A stretch of 64,000 bases of DNA. Source: an uncultured Treponema sp. Lineage in GTDB: Bacteria; Spirochaetota; Spirochaetia; Treponematales; Treponemataceae. Positions within the stretch are counted from its first letter, which is position 1. Every line of letters starts with the position of its first letter. The notes under the pieces were generated by a model, which saw only the letters and a list, made by a program, of their open reading frames with translations, had not been told where the DNA came from and searched no databases. Where the stretch lies: positions 1-64,000 of the forward strand of contig CAJUBD010000003.1 of NCBI GenBank assembly GCA_910584475.1. Direction: 5' to 3'. The translations under genes and the position numbers were made by a program. Below, one piece after another: positions 42,500 to 51,929 of this stretch.

Positions 42500-43044
42500 C
42501 GACACTGCTTGACATTCGGAACGAGGTCGTTCGGCAAATCCGAGCGGGCATAAAGGACGCAAAAATCGAAGTCGCCGCCCATCCTGGCAGGTTCGATGAA
42601 AAGGAATTGCGGCGGCTTATGACGAAAACGCCCGCGATACTGACATCGTTCCTGTTCCATCACGACGGTTGCGGCGCGGACGAATCCTACATCGACTTCG
42701 CGAGTTGGGTTCTTTACCGAGCCAGCAACAAGGACAGGCTTTACGACGGCGGGCTTGACTTGGTGTCGCGCCTTGTCCCAGTGATACGGAACATCGACGC
42801 GGACTGGGCGTTCGCAGTTGAAAAGATTGAGACGGAGAACCTTTTCACGGGAACGCTCGACAACTTGAACGTCACTCTTTGGGCGGTTTCGTGGAGATGG
42901 AAAATTCGCGGTTCGGCAATCGACGGAGACGACGCGGGAATCATCGACGATTCCGAACTTGATTATTTCGATGGCGCGGACGCGACAATTCTCGTCGGAA
43001 ACGAGAGCGTCGGGCATATAACAAACGTGGAGGTGAAAAAATGA
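42496..43044 (+). CDS. Mu gp37/38-like tail terminator candidate (DUF1834)
   Basis: A 182-residue protein whose N-terminus (LDIRNEVVRQIRAGI) and CGADESYIDFASWVLYRAS segment match the DUF1834 group that precedes the sheath gene in Mu-like phages and probably caps the tail. It overlaps both neighbours by 4 bp. Confidence 0.82.
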   Translation: MTTLLDIRNEVVRQIRAGIKDAKIEVAAHPGRFDEKELRRLMTKTPAILTSFLFHHDGCGADESYIDFASWVLYRASNKDRLYDGGLDLVSRLVPVIRNIDADWAFAVEKIETENLFTGTLDNLNVTLWAVSWRWKIRGSAIDGDDAGIIDDSELDYFDGADATILVGNESVGHITNVEVKK

Positions 43045-44501
43045 CCTTTGAACAAATTCCTGAAAACCTGCTCGTTCCTGGGCAGTATCAGGAAATCGAC
43101 AACTCGCTTGCGGGAACGACAAGCGACGTGAAAAAAGTTCTTATTATAGCAACTATGGGCGCGTCAGGAACTGCCGAAACAGGAAAAGCCGTGCAAGTTC
43201 TCACCGCCGCGAAAGCGAGGTCGCTGTTCGGAAACGGAAGCCCCGCCGCGATTATGGCGGAGAAATTCCTTGAAAAAAACACGACGGAAGAATTGTGGGT
43301 GCTGCCAGTCGCAGAACCTGCTGGAACGGCGTGGACGAAGACGATGACGGTCACGGCGGAAAACGTCTCGGAAGGCGCGGTCGTGCTTTCGGTCAACGGC
43401 GAGAAAGTCAAGGCCGCCGTAGCGGAAAATGCGGAAGCAAAGACAGTGGCGGCGGCGATTGTCGCCACCGTGAACGGAACTTCAAACCTTCCTGTAGAAG
43501 CGGCTCTTGACGATGAGGACGACGGCAACACGACCGTGAAAATTTCTGCGAGCGTGAAAGGCGCGAATGGAAACCTCAACACGATTTCAGTAACGAGCGC
43601 GACGGGCGGAATCAAAGTCACTGGAGGAACGGAAACGAAAGGCACTGGAACTCCGAGCCTGAAAACGCTTCTGAAAGAACTCGGCGCGGTTCGCTACAAC
43701 TATATGATTTCGGAATTTGCCGATTCGGATTCCGTTTCAGCAATCGCCGCCGAACTCAAAGACAGGTATAGCGCGGTTCGTCAGATTGGCGGGCGTTGCT
43801 TCGTTGCGCTTTCGGGCGATATGGGCGATGTTTCGACAGAAAGCACGATGCTCGCTGAAGCGGAAAAAGTGAACTCGCCGCACATAATCCTCGTGCCGCG
43901 CGGAAACTCCGTCCAATTGCCGTGCGTTTGGGCGACGGTTTGGTGCGCTATGATTTGCAGAAGGCTTGCTGACGACCCGTCCGCCAACACAACCGACATC
44001 GAACTTGAGGGCTTGGCTGCCGACGAATTCAGTTTTTCCGAAAGACAGAAACTCCTTGAAGCGGGCATCGCAACCTTCAGACTCGACACCATGGGAACTG
44101 TCCTCGTCGAGCGCGTCGTGACAAGTTACACGGAAAATTCCGACGGCGAGCGCGACACCTCGTATCTTGATATGCAGGTCGTTGAAACCGTTGACGCAAT
44201 ACGGACTTACATCAGCAGCGAAGCCCGCAAGCGTTTCAAGACTTGGAAACTGGCAAGCACGGAAGAAAATTTCGGCTCGGGCGCGAAAGTGATGACGCCT
44301 GGAGTTTGGCGAAGTTTCCTTGCGGAACTCTATCAAAATGTGTTCATCAAGGAAAAGCAGTGGTGTCAGGATGCCGACTCCTACATCGCCTCGATTTCAG
44401 TTGCGGTCAAGGCGGAAAGCAAGACGCGGCTTGAGTATATCCACCGCCCCGTTCTCATCGGTCAGTTCTACATCGGCGCGGGTTTGAACCAGTTCAAATA
44501 A
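43041..44501 (+). CDS. Tail sheath protein (Mu L)
   Basis: A 486-residue sheath protein. The start (FEQIPENLLVPGQYQEIDNS), GAETFGIGS-like KARSLFGNGSPAA, and the C-terminal block (YHRPVLIGQ-like YIHRPVLIGQFY) are those of the Mu gpL family. The presence of sheath and tube genes shows a contractile, myovirus-type tail. A Thr/Ala/Val-rich insert at about 95-205 has a surface-exposed Ig-like character. Confidence 0.93.
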   Translation: MTFEQIPENLLVPGQYQEIDNSLAGTTSDVKKVLIIATMGASGTAETGKAVQVLTAAKARSLFGNGSPAAIMAEKFLEKNTTEELWVLPVAEPAGTAWTKTMTVTAENVSEGAVVLSVNGEKVKAAVAENAEAKTVAAAIVATVNGTSNLPVEAALDDEDDGNTTVKISASVKGANGNLNTISVTSATGGIKVTGGTETKGTGTPSLKTLLKELGAVRYNYMISEFADSDSVSAIAAELKDRYSAVRQIGGRCFVALSGDMGDVSTESTMLAEAEKVNSPHIILVPRGNSVQLPCVWATVWCAMICRRLADDPSANTTDIELEGLAADEFSFSERQKLLEAGIATFRLDTMGTVLVERVVTSYTENSDGERDTSYLDMQVVETVDAIRTYISSEARKRFKTWKLASTEENFGSGAKVMTPGVWRSFLAELYQNVFIKEKQWCQDADSYIASISVAVKAESKTRLEYIHRPVLIGQFYIGAGLNQFK

Positions 44502-44521
44502 AAGAAAGGAGGAAGTGAATT

Positions 44522-44875
44522 ATGTTGCTCAAAGTACAAAGAGTGATTTCCGCAACTCTCGGCGAGTTGCCAATTCAAGAGGGAGGCGGCACTTTCAAAC
44601 CGTCAGGACACAAGCGCGAGACAAAGGGCGCGGAAGTCGCGGAAAACATTGACTTCGTGGAATCGCCAACTGCGGCAGAATTGAAGTTGAAACTGAACGC
44701 CAGTTCAAGCGTTGACATTCAGTCCGTTGATGTCAGCGACGACACGCTCACCATCTTTCTTTGCGGCGGCGGGCAACACGTTATGCCCAATGCATGGAGC
44801 ACAGAACCTGTCGAATTGGGAAACGGCGAATATGAAGTTACCTTCAATTCTCGCAAATCTCAAAAACTTGTTTAG
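44522..44875 (+). CDS. Tail tube protein (Mu M)
   Basis: A 117-residue protein with the tube-family pattern: GTFKPSGHKRETKGAEVAENI, then LKLKLNASSSVDIQSVDV and HVMPNAWSTEPVELGNGEY. It forms the inner tube through which DNA passes. AGGAGG lies ahead of the ATG; it follows the sheath gene directly and ends in TAG. Confidence 0.9.
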   Translation: MLLKVQRVISATLGELPIQEGGGTFKPSGHKRETKGAEVAENIDFVESPTAAELKLKLNASSSVDIQSVDVSDDTLTIFLCGGGQHVMPNAWSTEPVELGNGEYEVTFNSRKSQKLV

Positions 44876-44884
44876 GAGATGATT

Positions 44885-45208
44885 ATGGAAAAGTTGGTTT
44901 GGACATACGAACTTAAAACGCCTGTTACGGTCGGCGAGCGTACTGTTTCAGTGTTGAACTTCAAGAGACCCAAGACGAAGGATTTTTTGCGAACTGACGG
45001 GCATCGGACGAGCGATGTGGGCGCGGATGCCGCGCTCGCGTCGTCGCTCACGGGCGAGCCTGAAATCATCATCGGCGACATCGACGTGGAGGACTGGGCT
45101 GTAATCAGAAACCATCTTCAGAAATGTTGGCTCACATTTTTTGGAGCGAAGGTAGCTGAAGAAAATTTTACGGAACAGGCGGCGGAAACGCTGAATCCGC
45201 CCGCCTGA
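44885..45208 (+). CDS. Tail assembly chaperone, zero-frame product (Mu gp41-like)
   Basis: A 107-residue protein started at the ATG after AGGAGATGATT. LKTPVTVGERTVSVLNFKRPKTKDFLR matches the gpE/gp41 tail assembly family. Near its end the slippery heptamer AAATTTT (45,163-45,169) is in the correct phase for a -1 frameshift into the following frame. Short and extended products act together as chaperones on the tape measure in many tailed phages. Confidence 0.88.
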   Translation: MEKLVWTYELKTPVTVGERTVSVLNFKRPKTKDFLRTDGHRTSDVGADAALASSLTGEPEIIIGDIDVEDWAVIRNHLQKCWLTFFGAKVAEENFTEQAAETLNPPA

Positions 45209-45360
45209 CATTGGACGAGGTTCAAAGCCGTGTCGCTGATATGGCTGTTGACATTATGGCGGTTCTGCCTGGCATAAGTTTTGAAACCGTTATGGGATTT
45301 TACTGGGAGGAACTGCTCTTTTGGCATAAAAAGACTGAAAAACTGAGGGGCGTGACTTGA
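45163..45360 (+). CDS. Frameshift extension of the tail assembly chaperone
   Basis: After a -1 slip at AAATTTT the ribosome would read through the zero-frame TGA into LTLDEVQSRVADMAVDIMAVLPGI and end at 45,358-45,360 with KTEKLRGVT. The extension (~65 residues) has no ribosome site of its own and fills the gap between chaperone and tape measure. Its sequence resembles the gpE'-type second domain. The tape-measure TTG start overlaps its stop. Confidence 0.78.
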   Translation, partial: KFYGTGGGNAESARLTLDEVQSRVADMAVDIMAVLPGISFETVMGFYWEELLFWHKKTEKLRGVT

Positions 45361-47408
45361 GCAACGAAATAAAAACTGGCGTACTTTTGACGCTCAAAGA
45401 CAAATTTTCTCAAGGCATAAGGTCCGCCGGCTCTGCCGCACAAAATTTCGCTTCGGGCGCGATGAAAGCCGTGCAGGGCGTTGACAAGGCATTTTCGGGT
45501 CTTGGCACGGCGGCGGGCGCACTCGGAGTTTCCCTTTCCGTAGGCGCGGCGGCGCGGGACTTGATAAGCCTAGACAGCCGCCTGACGCGCATCGGGCTTA
45601 CTGCCGACGCTTCGGCTGAACAAATCGCGAAGTTGAAGCAGGAAGTTTTTGATGCCGCCACGGACTCAAAAATCAAGATAGACACCACTGGCATAACCGA
45701 AGCCCTTGATGTGGTTATGACCAAGACTGGCGACATCAGGTATGTCGAGGACAACATCCGAAACATCGCTGTCGCTATGCAGGCAACGGGTGAATCGGGC
45801 GAGGCAATCGGAAGCGTTTTTTCCGAATTTCAAAAATACGGCTACTCCGCAGGGCAAATCACGAAGTTGATGGACGATATGGTCAAGCAGGGCGACCAGG
45901 GAGCGTTCACTTTCGGAAAGTTCGCCCAACTCGGAAGCACCGTCATATCGGCTTACGCTCCAATCGGGACTGCGCCTGAAAATCTCAAAAAGGCGAACGC
46001 CGCGATGCAGATTCTGATGGCGGGAACTAAAAACGAGAACATCGCCGCCACCGCGCTTGAATCCACGATGGCGGAGTTGAGCGACCCAGCGAAGCAACAG
46101 AAACTCCGTTCAATCGGCGTATCCGTCCGCGATTCGAAAGGCAATTTCCGAGACTTCAATGACATAATGAAAGATGTGCTTGACGCTACGAAAAAATTCG
46201 GCGGCGGCAACACGGACTTTTTGGGAAACATTTTCGGTCAGACCTCTATGCGGGCAATCCGAGCCTACGACGCTTTCTATGAAAAGATGTTCCCGAACCT
46301 TATGGAACTCGGCGACACCACGGGCGCGATGGAAGCAAAGTCCGCTCGGATGGCGGGAACGCTCGCGGCGAACTTGCAACAAGTGAAAACCTCGTTCCTT
46401 GCCTTCGCGGACAGCAACTTGACTAAGCCGCTTGAACAACTCTCGAACGCGCTCAACTACCTTGCGGAAAATCCCGAACGCTACAAAAAAGTTTTCACTG
46501 GAATCGCGGCGGGAATCGGAGCGATTGCGGCGGTCAAGGGCATCGCGGGCGTTGCGAATTTGATAGGCTCGCTCAAAAACCTAAAAAGCGGAAAACTTGA
46601 CATTTCGGCGGGAAGCGCGGGCGGAATGGGAATACCCGTCCACGTCACCAACTGGGGCGGTCGCGAGGGAAGTTCCTTGTTGAGCGGAACACAGGGCAAC
46701 GGCGCGGGCGCGAGTCCAGCGGGAAACACGAATGCGGGCGCAAATTCATTCATAAACAAGAACGCTTCTTGGCAAGGTATGAAAGGCGCGGCATCGCAAG
46801 CAGTCAATGGGCTGACGGCGAAACAGTACGCGGCTGGCGGAGCGGCATCGGGAATCGGAGCGGCTATGGTCGCCATCCCGAAAATGATGGGCGAACTTGG
46901 CGAGATAAAAAACGACGAAACACTTTCTGACAAAGAAAAAAGCGTAAAGAAAGGTGGCGCGATTGGCGACGCGACAGGAACTGTAATCGGGGCAACGGCG
47001 GGCGGCGTTGCGGGAGTTGCCGCTGGCGCGGCGGTCGGGGCAGCCGTCGGTTCTGTAGTGCCTGTTCTTGGAACTGCGGTAGGCGCGTTGGTCGGTGCGG
47101 GCATCGGCGCATTGGGCGGCTGGCTCGGCGGCAAGGCGGGACGCGCCATCGGCGAAGGAATCGGCGGCGCAGTGGCTGGAAATGAAGAAATTGGCATTCC
47201 TACTTCCATTTTGCCACCGCAGATAACTTCACAAAGCGAACCGTATTTAGGACAGACGACCGATGTTAGCGGCGAAGTCGGAATGAAACTTTCAATCGAC
47301 ATCAGTGGCGACAAGCCAAAGGTCACGGAATCGTCTATGTCAACCTTGAGCGGCGGCAGAATCAAATATCAACTTGGAAGCACCGAGGTTTCAAGGAGCA
47401 TGCAATGA
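45357..47408 (+). CDS. Tail tape measure protein
   Basis: A 683-residue protein with a TTG start after GAGGGG. The N-terminal half is helical with the TP901-type core (TGESGEAIGSVFSEFQKYG, TKLMDDMVKQG, GNIFGQTSMRAIRAYDAFY). A Gly/Ala-rich hydrophobic stretch (about 560-610) could insert in membranes during DNA delivery. The C-terminus contains a short conserved LSIDISGDKPKV strand. Length sets tail length; 683 residues is similar to Mu-type tails. Confidence 0.92.
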   Translation: MSNEIKTGVLLTLKDKFSQGIRSAGSAAQNFASGAMKAVQGVDKAFSGLGTAAGALGVSLSVGAAARDLISLDSRLTRIGLTADASAEQIAKLKQEVFDAATDSKIKIDTTGITEALDVVMTKTGDIRYVEDNIRNIAVAMQATGESGEAIGSVFSEFQKYGYSAGQITKLMDDMVKQGDQGAFTFGKFAQLGSTVISAYAPIGTAPENLKKANAAMQILMAGTKNENIAATALESTMAELSDPAKQQKLRSIGVSVRDSKGNFRDFNDIMKDVLDATKKFGGGNTDFLGNIFGQTSMRAIRAYDAFYEKMFPNLMELGDTTGAMEAKSARMAGTLAANLQQVKTSFLAFADSNLTKPLEQLSNALNYLAENPERYKKVFTGIAAGIGAIAAVKGIAGVANLIGSLKNLKSGKLDISAGSAGGMGIPVHVTNWGGREGSSLLSGTQGNGAGASPAGNTNAGANSFINKNASWQGMKGAASQAVNGLTAKQYAAGGAASGIGAAMVAIPKMMGELGEIKNDETLSDKEKSVKKGGAIGDATGTVIGATAGGVAGVAAGAAVGAAVGSVVPVLGTAVGALVGAGIGALGGWLGGKAGRAIGEGIGGAVAGNEEIGIPTSILPPQITSQSEPYLGQTTDVSGEVGMKLSIDISGDKPKVTESSMSTLSGGRIKYQLGSTEVSRSMQ

Positions 47409-48730
47409 ATTTCAATCCGAACGTTCCCGAACCTTACAGCGAATCTTGGCGAAAATCATACAGGGCGAGCGAGGACGACGCTCCGCGCTTTTCCACATAC
47501 CAATCGCCAAATGGAAGCCCTATTTCATTCGTGCTGGGCAAGAACGATTTTTCGGGCGGGCAGTCCGTTGACACTTCTGAATATCCATATTTTGGATTTT
47601 GGTCTAACAATTCGCTGAACGAAAAGCCGCAAGAAATCACAATAAACGGATTCGTTCGCGGCGAGAATTACATTGCAAAGAGAAACAAACTTGTAGAAGC
47701 GTTGCGTGTCAAGACGAACGACGACGAGCCAGGCTATTTAGACCTTCCGCTTTGGGGGCGATTTGCCGTCGTGGTTACGGACTGGAGAATTGGCGAAGAC
47801 GGCGAAAAAGCGGGCGAATGCGACCTGTCACTTACATTTCGCAGAGCGGGCGTTTCTGAAACAAAGCGGCTTTCGTCGAGCAACCTAAAAGTAATCGACA
47901 TTTCAAGTCTCACATCAAGACTGCAAAGTGCGGCGGTTGAAGATTTTGTCGGCAAAGTTTCGTCCAAATTTGACATAGAAACGCTCACATCGGGCTTTGA
48001 AAAATTCAAGACTTCGCTGATTTCCACAATAGGAAGAATACAAGGTGTCAAATCAAAGTTGAATGAAATCACGAAAAAATGCAATGCAATTACAAATCTC
48101 ATCGCGCAAGGCATAAAAAAACCACGAGAACTCGCGCTTTCGCTTGTCAGCGCATTCAGCGGGATAGTGTCAGGGCTTATGGAAATACAGACCGCACTGG
48201 AATCATACACATCTTGGAACTCCACCTATTCCGATGGCAATTCGTCAGAAAACACATCGCTTTCATCACTTTCGGCAAAAAACAATCCCGCCGCAACCAT
48301 ACGGTGCTTTCTTTCCTCGGTGGACACAACGCTTGACTTGGAATGCATCACGGAGGAACAGCAGAACACGAAGAAAGAACTTGAGAACCTGAACAGGACG
48401 CTCTCATTCTGCGCCGCCACCGAAATTTTGTGCGAGTTCGACACGGGAACTTACCAAAACCAGCAAGGGCTTTGGTCGCTTCTTGAAAAACTAGAGGATT
48501 CTCTTGACCTTGAAAATTCGGATGTATACACAGCCGTTGAAAACATCAGGATTGCCGCCGCGCAGACTTTGCTCGAACGGAACGCGAAAATGGAACTTTC
48601 AAAAAACATATTGAGCGCGACACCGCTCCTTGCTCTTTCGCAAATCCTTGGTTGCGATGCTGAAAAAATCCGCAAGATGAACAGCGTCTATGATTCTTTC
48701 CTTATGAGCGGCGAGGTGAAGTATGTCTAG
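47405..48730 (+). CDS. Mu N-type DNA circularisation/baseplate protein
   Basis: A 441-residue protein. The N-terminal ~140 residues (WRKSYRASEDDAPRF, DFSGGQSVDTSEYPYFGFW and PGYLDLPLWGRFAVVV) match the DNA circulation protein N family, which joins tape measure to baseplate. The C-terminal part is helical and Ser-rich. It overlaps the tape measure by 4 bp. Confidence 0.9.
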   Translation: MNFNPNVPEPYSESWRKSYRASEDDAPRFSTYQSPNGSPISFVLGKNDFSGGQSVDTSEYPYFGFWSNNSLNEKPQEITINGFVRGENYIAKRNKLVEALRVKTNDDEPGYLDLPLWGRFAVVVTDWRIGEDGEKAGECDLSLTFRRAGVSETKRLSSSNLKVIDISSLTSRLQSAAVEDFVGKVSSKFDIETLTSGFEKFKTSLISTIGRIQGVKSKLNEITKKCNAITNLIAQGIKKPRELALSLVSAFSGIVSGLMEIQTALESYTSWNSTYSDGNSSENTSLSSLSAKNNPAATIRCFLSSVDTTLDLECITEEQQNTKKELENLNRTLSFCAATEILCEFDTGTYQNQQGLWSLLEKLEDSLDLENSDVYTAVENIRIAAAQTLLERNAKMELSKNILSATPLLALSQILGCDAEKIRKMNSVYDSFLMSGEVKYV

Positions 48731-49736
48731 CAAAATCATCGTAACCTGCAACGGCAGTGAACTTTCCTGGGTGAGCGTCCTCGTGCGGAAATCGCTTGAC
48801 GAAATCTGCCACTATGTAGAAGTCACGCTTCCGCTCTTCGAGCGCGACAATGTCCACAAGCACGACACCATTCAAGTCCGCTACAAGAACCCGCTCCTCA
48901 CAGACCACGGCGGCGAGAGACCAGTCACTACTGTGCTTGTTGACGAAGTGGGCGACGACACGGATTCGCAAAGCGCGGCGTTCACCGTTACGGGACGCTC
49001 CGCCGCCCGCGACATAATCGACAGCACTTGGTCGGGCATAATCGCGGGAAACCCCAACTTGCTGACCATTGTTCAGACCATCGCGGGCGAGTTCGGAATA
49101 GAGGCGATGCATATGCCGACAAACGAAAACGGAACGAAAGCCGTATATTCGTTCTCTTGGGAAAACGAAAGTCCGTGGACTAAACTGCTGACAGAAGCGG
49201 ACGCGCAGGGCTACATCCTCACCTCGAACCAAATCGGAAACCTCTACCTTTGGAAGCCCGCGACGGGAATCAGGAAGGAAGGTTTCAAAATTGTCGAAGG
49301 CGAAACTGGAACTAAAATCCGCAGGGTTGAAAACGGAGCGGAACAGTTCCACGAATACACCGTAAACTGTTGCGGGCTGACGGCGACAGTGACCGACCCC
49401 ACCTGCCGGAACAAGCGGAAATTCACGCTGAACCTTTCCGACTTCGTAATGGACCAGGAGAAAATCAACCGCAGGGCAAAGACCGAAATGTTGCGGCGAA
49501 GGGAAAACCGCATCGTGGCGACAGTTCCCGAATGGGGCTTGAGCGACATGCAAATAAAGGCTTTAGGAAGCACGTTTCAAAAAGAGATATTTTGGGAAGT
49601 GAATTTTCTAATTCCCGTTAAGATACCGTCGGCGGGAGTTAGCGGGAAAATGTTAGTGTCGCAAGTGGAATACAAGGCGGACGCGAAGTCCGTTTCCTGC
49701 GACATAACATTGGTGAATCCAGAGGGCTACCGATGA
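48723..49736 (+). CDS. Mu P-type baseplate hub protein
   Basis: A 337-residue protein with the gpP/gp44 pattern: IEVTLP-like YVEVTLPLFERDNVHKHDTIQVRY, VTGRSAARDIIDSTW, and VRDPTCRNKR-like VTDPTCRNKRKFTL. The family forms the hub at the distal tube end, related to T4 gp27. It overlaps N by 8 bp and the spike gene by 4 bp. Confidence 0.92.
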   Translation: MSSKIIVTCNGSELSWVSVLVRKSLDEICHYVEVTLPLFERDNVHKHDTIQVRYKNPLLTDHGGERPVTTVLVDEVGDDTDSQSAAFTVTGRSAARDIIDSTWSGIIAGNPNLLTIVQTIAGEFGIEAMHMPTNENGTKAVYSFSWENESPWTKLLTEADAQGYILTSNQIGNLYLWKPATGIRKEGFKIVEGETGTKIRRVENGAEQFHEYTVNCCGLTATVTDPTCRNKRKFTLNLSDFVMDQEKINRRAKTEMLRRRENRIVATVPEWGLSDMQIKALGSTFQKEIFWEVNFLIPVKIPSAGVSGKMLVSQVEYKADAKSVSCDITLVNPEGYR

Positions 49737-50338
49737 GCGACAGCGTGACAAGGCAATTTGCGGCGAAGATGCGAAACCTGTTCCAAACCGCCAAGATGAC
49801 GGCGCGGAACGACGACGGCAGCCTGAAAGCCGAAACGACATACGGACGGACGATAGACGACTTGAACGAGGCGTTTCCTTATGGATTCAAGGCGAAGGCG
49901 GAAAGCGGCGAGCTGACGGTTCTTTGCGCGGGCGGCTCGCTCGACGCTGTGAAAATTCTGCCCGTGGAAAATTCGGACGACGCTCCCGAACTGGAGACGG
50001 GCGACGTGGCGGTATACAGTTCGGGCGGAAACCGCGTGATCTGCCGAAAGGACGGAAGCATTGAAACGCTAGCCGACGACGGCAACATCATCGTCACGGC
50101 ATCAAAAGGGAGCGTTTCAATAACGGCTGGCGGCGGAAAGACAATCTACATCGGCAACGGAAGCGAAAGCGTATGCTCCCTGCTCTGCTCGCTCGCGGAC
50201 GACATATTGGCGAAGTTTCAGACTTTCGGGCCTCCGCCACGACACAATGTTCATCCGACGACGGTTGCCGCCGTGAACCAGTGGAAGGTGAAAGTCCAGC
50301 AGACATTCGCCGACAAATCGGAGGAAAGCGATGCTTAG
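49733..50338 (+). CDS. Mu gp45-type baseplate spike protein
   Basis: A 201-residue protein. An OB-fold-like N-terminal region containing FPYGFKAKAESGELTVLCAGG is followed by a Gly/Ser/Ile-rich beta-helical segment (DGSIETLADDGNIIVTASKGSVSI). This matches the Mu gp45 membrane-piercing spike family. It caps the hub and punctures the host outer membrane. Confidence 0.9.
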   Translation: MSDSVTRQFAAKMRNLFQTAKMTARNDDGSLKAETTYGRTIDDLNEAFPYGFKAKAESGELTVLCAGGSLDAVKILPVENSDDAPELETGDVAVYSSGGNRVICRKDGSIETLADDGNIIVTASKGSVSITAGGGKTIYIGNGSESVCSLLCSLADDILAKFQTFGPPPRHNVHPTTVAAVNQWKVKVQQTFADKSEESDA

Positions 50339-50558
50339 CGACTCGGCATTCTCGTCCGCCCTGCAAGAGATTTTCGCCGCTATGAAGGAAAGCCCGATGA
50401 GCGAAAAGGACTTCGCGGACAAACTGGCGAAGTGCATAGACGACCAAATCAAGACGGCAACCGTCACGGTCGAAGAAGGAATCGCGCTCGACGCTTCAGG
50501 AAGTATGGGGAGCGTCAAAGGAATGACAACCGCAAAGGGAAAAGGAAGCGTATCGTGA
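50331..50558 (+). CDS. Small baseplate-region protein
   Basis: A 75-residue protein with a helical first half (FSSALQEIFAAMKES) and a Gly/Ser/Thr-rich tail. It overlaps both the spike gene and the gp46-like gene. Small proteins of this sort occur at this point in Mu-like phages; the role is unknown. Confidence 0.6.
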   Translation: MLSDSAFSSALQEIFAAMKESPMSEKDFADKLAKCIDDQIKTATVTVEEGIALDASGSMGSVKGMTTAKGKGSVS

Positions 50559-50881
50559 AGTTGGAAGATTGGCTTGACATCCGCGAACTAGTATTGATGA
50601 GCGTCGGCACTGACAAGGGAAGGTGGTGGGCAGACCCCGAGTTCGGCTCGGAACTTTGGGTTCTGCGGCAGACTGGAAAGGTCAGCGGCGAGACAGTGGG
50701 CAACGTGCGGCGAATGATTCTCGAATCATTGGAATGGCTGAAGGACGATGGACTCGCATCGAAAATCGAATGCTCAGCGCGGCAGGTAGGAAAGTTCAGG
50801 ATTGAATACACCGTGACCGTCATCAAGAGCGATGGAAGCGAAACTTTGATAAAGGAGGTTTGGAATGCCACTCAATCGTGA
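50555..50881 (+). CDS. Mu gp46-type baseplate wedge protein (gpW/gp25 family)
   Basis: A 108-residue protein started at GTG after AAAGGAAG. WWADPEFGSELW and a helical region followed by paired strands (KFRIEYTVTVIKSDG) fit the gpW/gp25 wedge family. It nucleates sheath assembly at the baseplate. It overlaps the J-type gene. Confidence 0.88.
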   Translation: MKLEDWLDIRELVLMSVGTDKGRWWADPEFGSELWVLRQTGKVSGETVGNVRRMILESLEWLKDDGLASKIECSARQVGKFRIEYTVTVIKSDGSETLIKEVWNATQS

Positions 50882-51929
50882 AAGCCTTTCAACGCTAAAA
50901 GAAAAGACGTTCTCAAACTATATGAGCCTCTTGCGACCGCTCGACAAAACGCCACGATACAACATCCTTAAAGTCCTAGCGTTTTGCGAAGCGGGAGCGC
51001 AACACCAACTCCTCGGCGACATCGACTTCCTTTCGGAGCAACTGTTCCCCGACACGGCTAGCGGCGACTACCTGCGGATGCACTGGTCTGACAGGGTCGC
51101 GCCTCTTTACGCAGGAACGGCGGCGGGAACAATAATCCAAAAAGGAACGCAGGGAAGCGCGATTCCTGCAGGGACTGTCTACACATCGCAATCAGGAAAA
51201 CGTTACTACACCGACACCGCATACAAAATCGGAGGCGACGGAACAGCGAGCGTCCGCGTATATGCAGAAGCGGCGGGAAACGAATCCAACATTGACGAGG
51301 GCGAGGAACTTGCAATCTCGTCGGCGATTCCCACAGGCGTTGAAACGAAAGCGACAGTCGCAAGCGGCGGCATCGCGGGCGGCACTGACGCAGAAACCGA
51401 CGAGGCGTACAGAAACCGCGTCCTGCTCTACCAGAGAAACTTCTCAAGATACGGGAAGCCTGGCGACTTTGCGGCATGGGCAATCGATTCTTCCGTAGAG
51501 GTTACGAAGGCTTGGGAGATAAAAGGCTGCTACGGAGTTTTCGGCGTTATGCTTGTCATCGTGCTTGGAGGAAACCATTTTGATGGGATTAATCGCGTGG
51601 CTAATACCGATGCCGTGCGGGACTACATAAGGACGCTTTGCCCGCCAGTTCAGTTTACGGTAAGAAGTCCCGAACTTGTCGAATTGAATCCGGCGATACG
51701 TCTGCTTGAAGACGAGGACACGGTTTCAAACCGTGAGCGTGTCACGACAAGACTGAAATCGTACCTTGAATCAAAGGCGAAGCCTGGATGTACGATTAAG
51801 GAATCGACTTTAAAGTCCGTGTGTGCCGACGGCTTTTTCGTCACGGAAGTAAAACTGTCGATTGACGGCGGCGACAAGCAATTCACGGCGTTCCAATATC
51901 CTGTACTTGGGAGCGTGAGATGGACATAA
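50865..51929 (+). CDS. Mu gp47-type baseplate J protein
   Basis: A 354-residue protein of the baseplate J family: DTASGDYLRMHWSD, GTVIPAGT-like GSAIPAGTVYTSQSG, YAEAAGNESNIDEGEELA, GGTDAETDEAYRNRVL, YGKPGDFAAWA. It forms baseplate wedges together with gp46 and gp48. Confidence 0.93.
   Translation: MPLNRESLSTLKEKTFSNYMSLLRPLDKTPRYNILKVLAFCEAGAQHQLLGDIDFLSEQLFPDTASGDYLRMHWSDRVAPLYAGTAAGTIIQKGTQGSAIPAGTVYTSQSGKRYYTDTAYKIGGDGTASVRVYAEAAGNESNIDEGEELAISSAIPTGVETKATVASGGIAGGTDAETDEAYRNRVLLYQRNFSRYGKPGDFAAWAIDSSVEVTKAWEIKGCYGVFGVMLVIVLGGNHFDGINRVANTDAVRDYIRTLCPPVQFTVRSPELVELNPAIRLLEDEDTVSNRERVTTRLKSYLESKAKPGCTIKESTLKSVCADGFFVTEVKLSIDGGDKQFTAFQYPVLGSVRWT

Noticed and set aside
46481..47365. Minus-strand Pro-rich frame opposite the tape measure
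   Set aside because: It mirrors the Gly/Ala-rich region of the tape measure and has no start signal.
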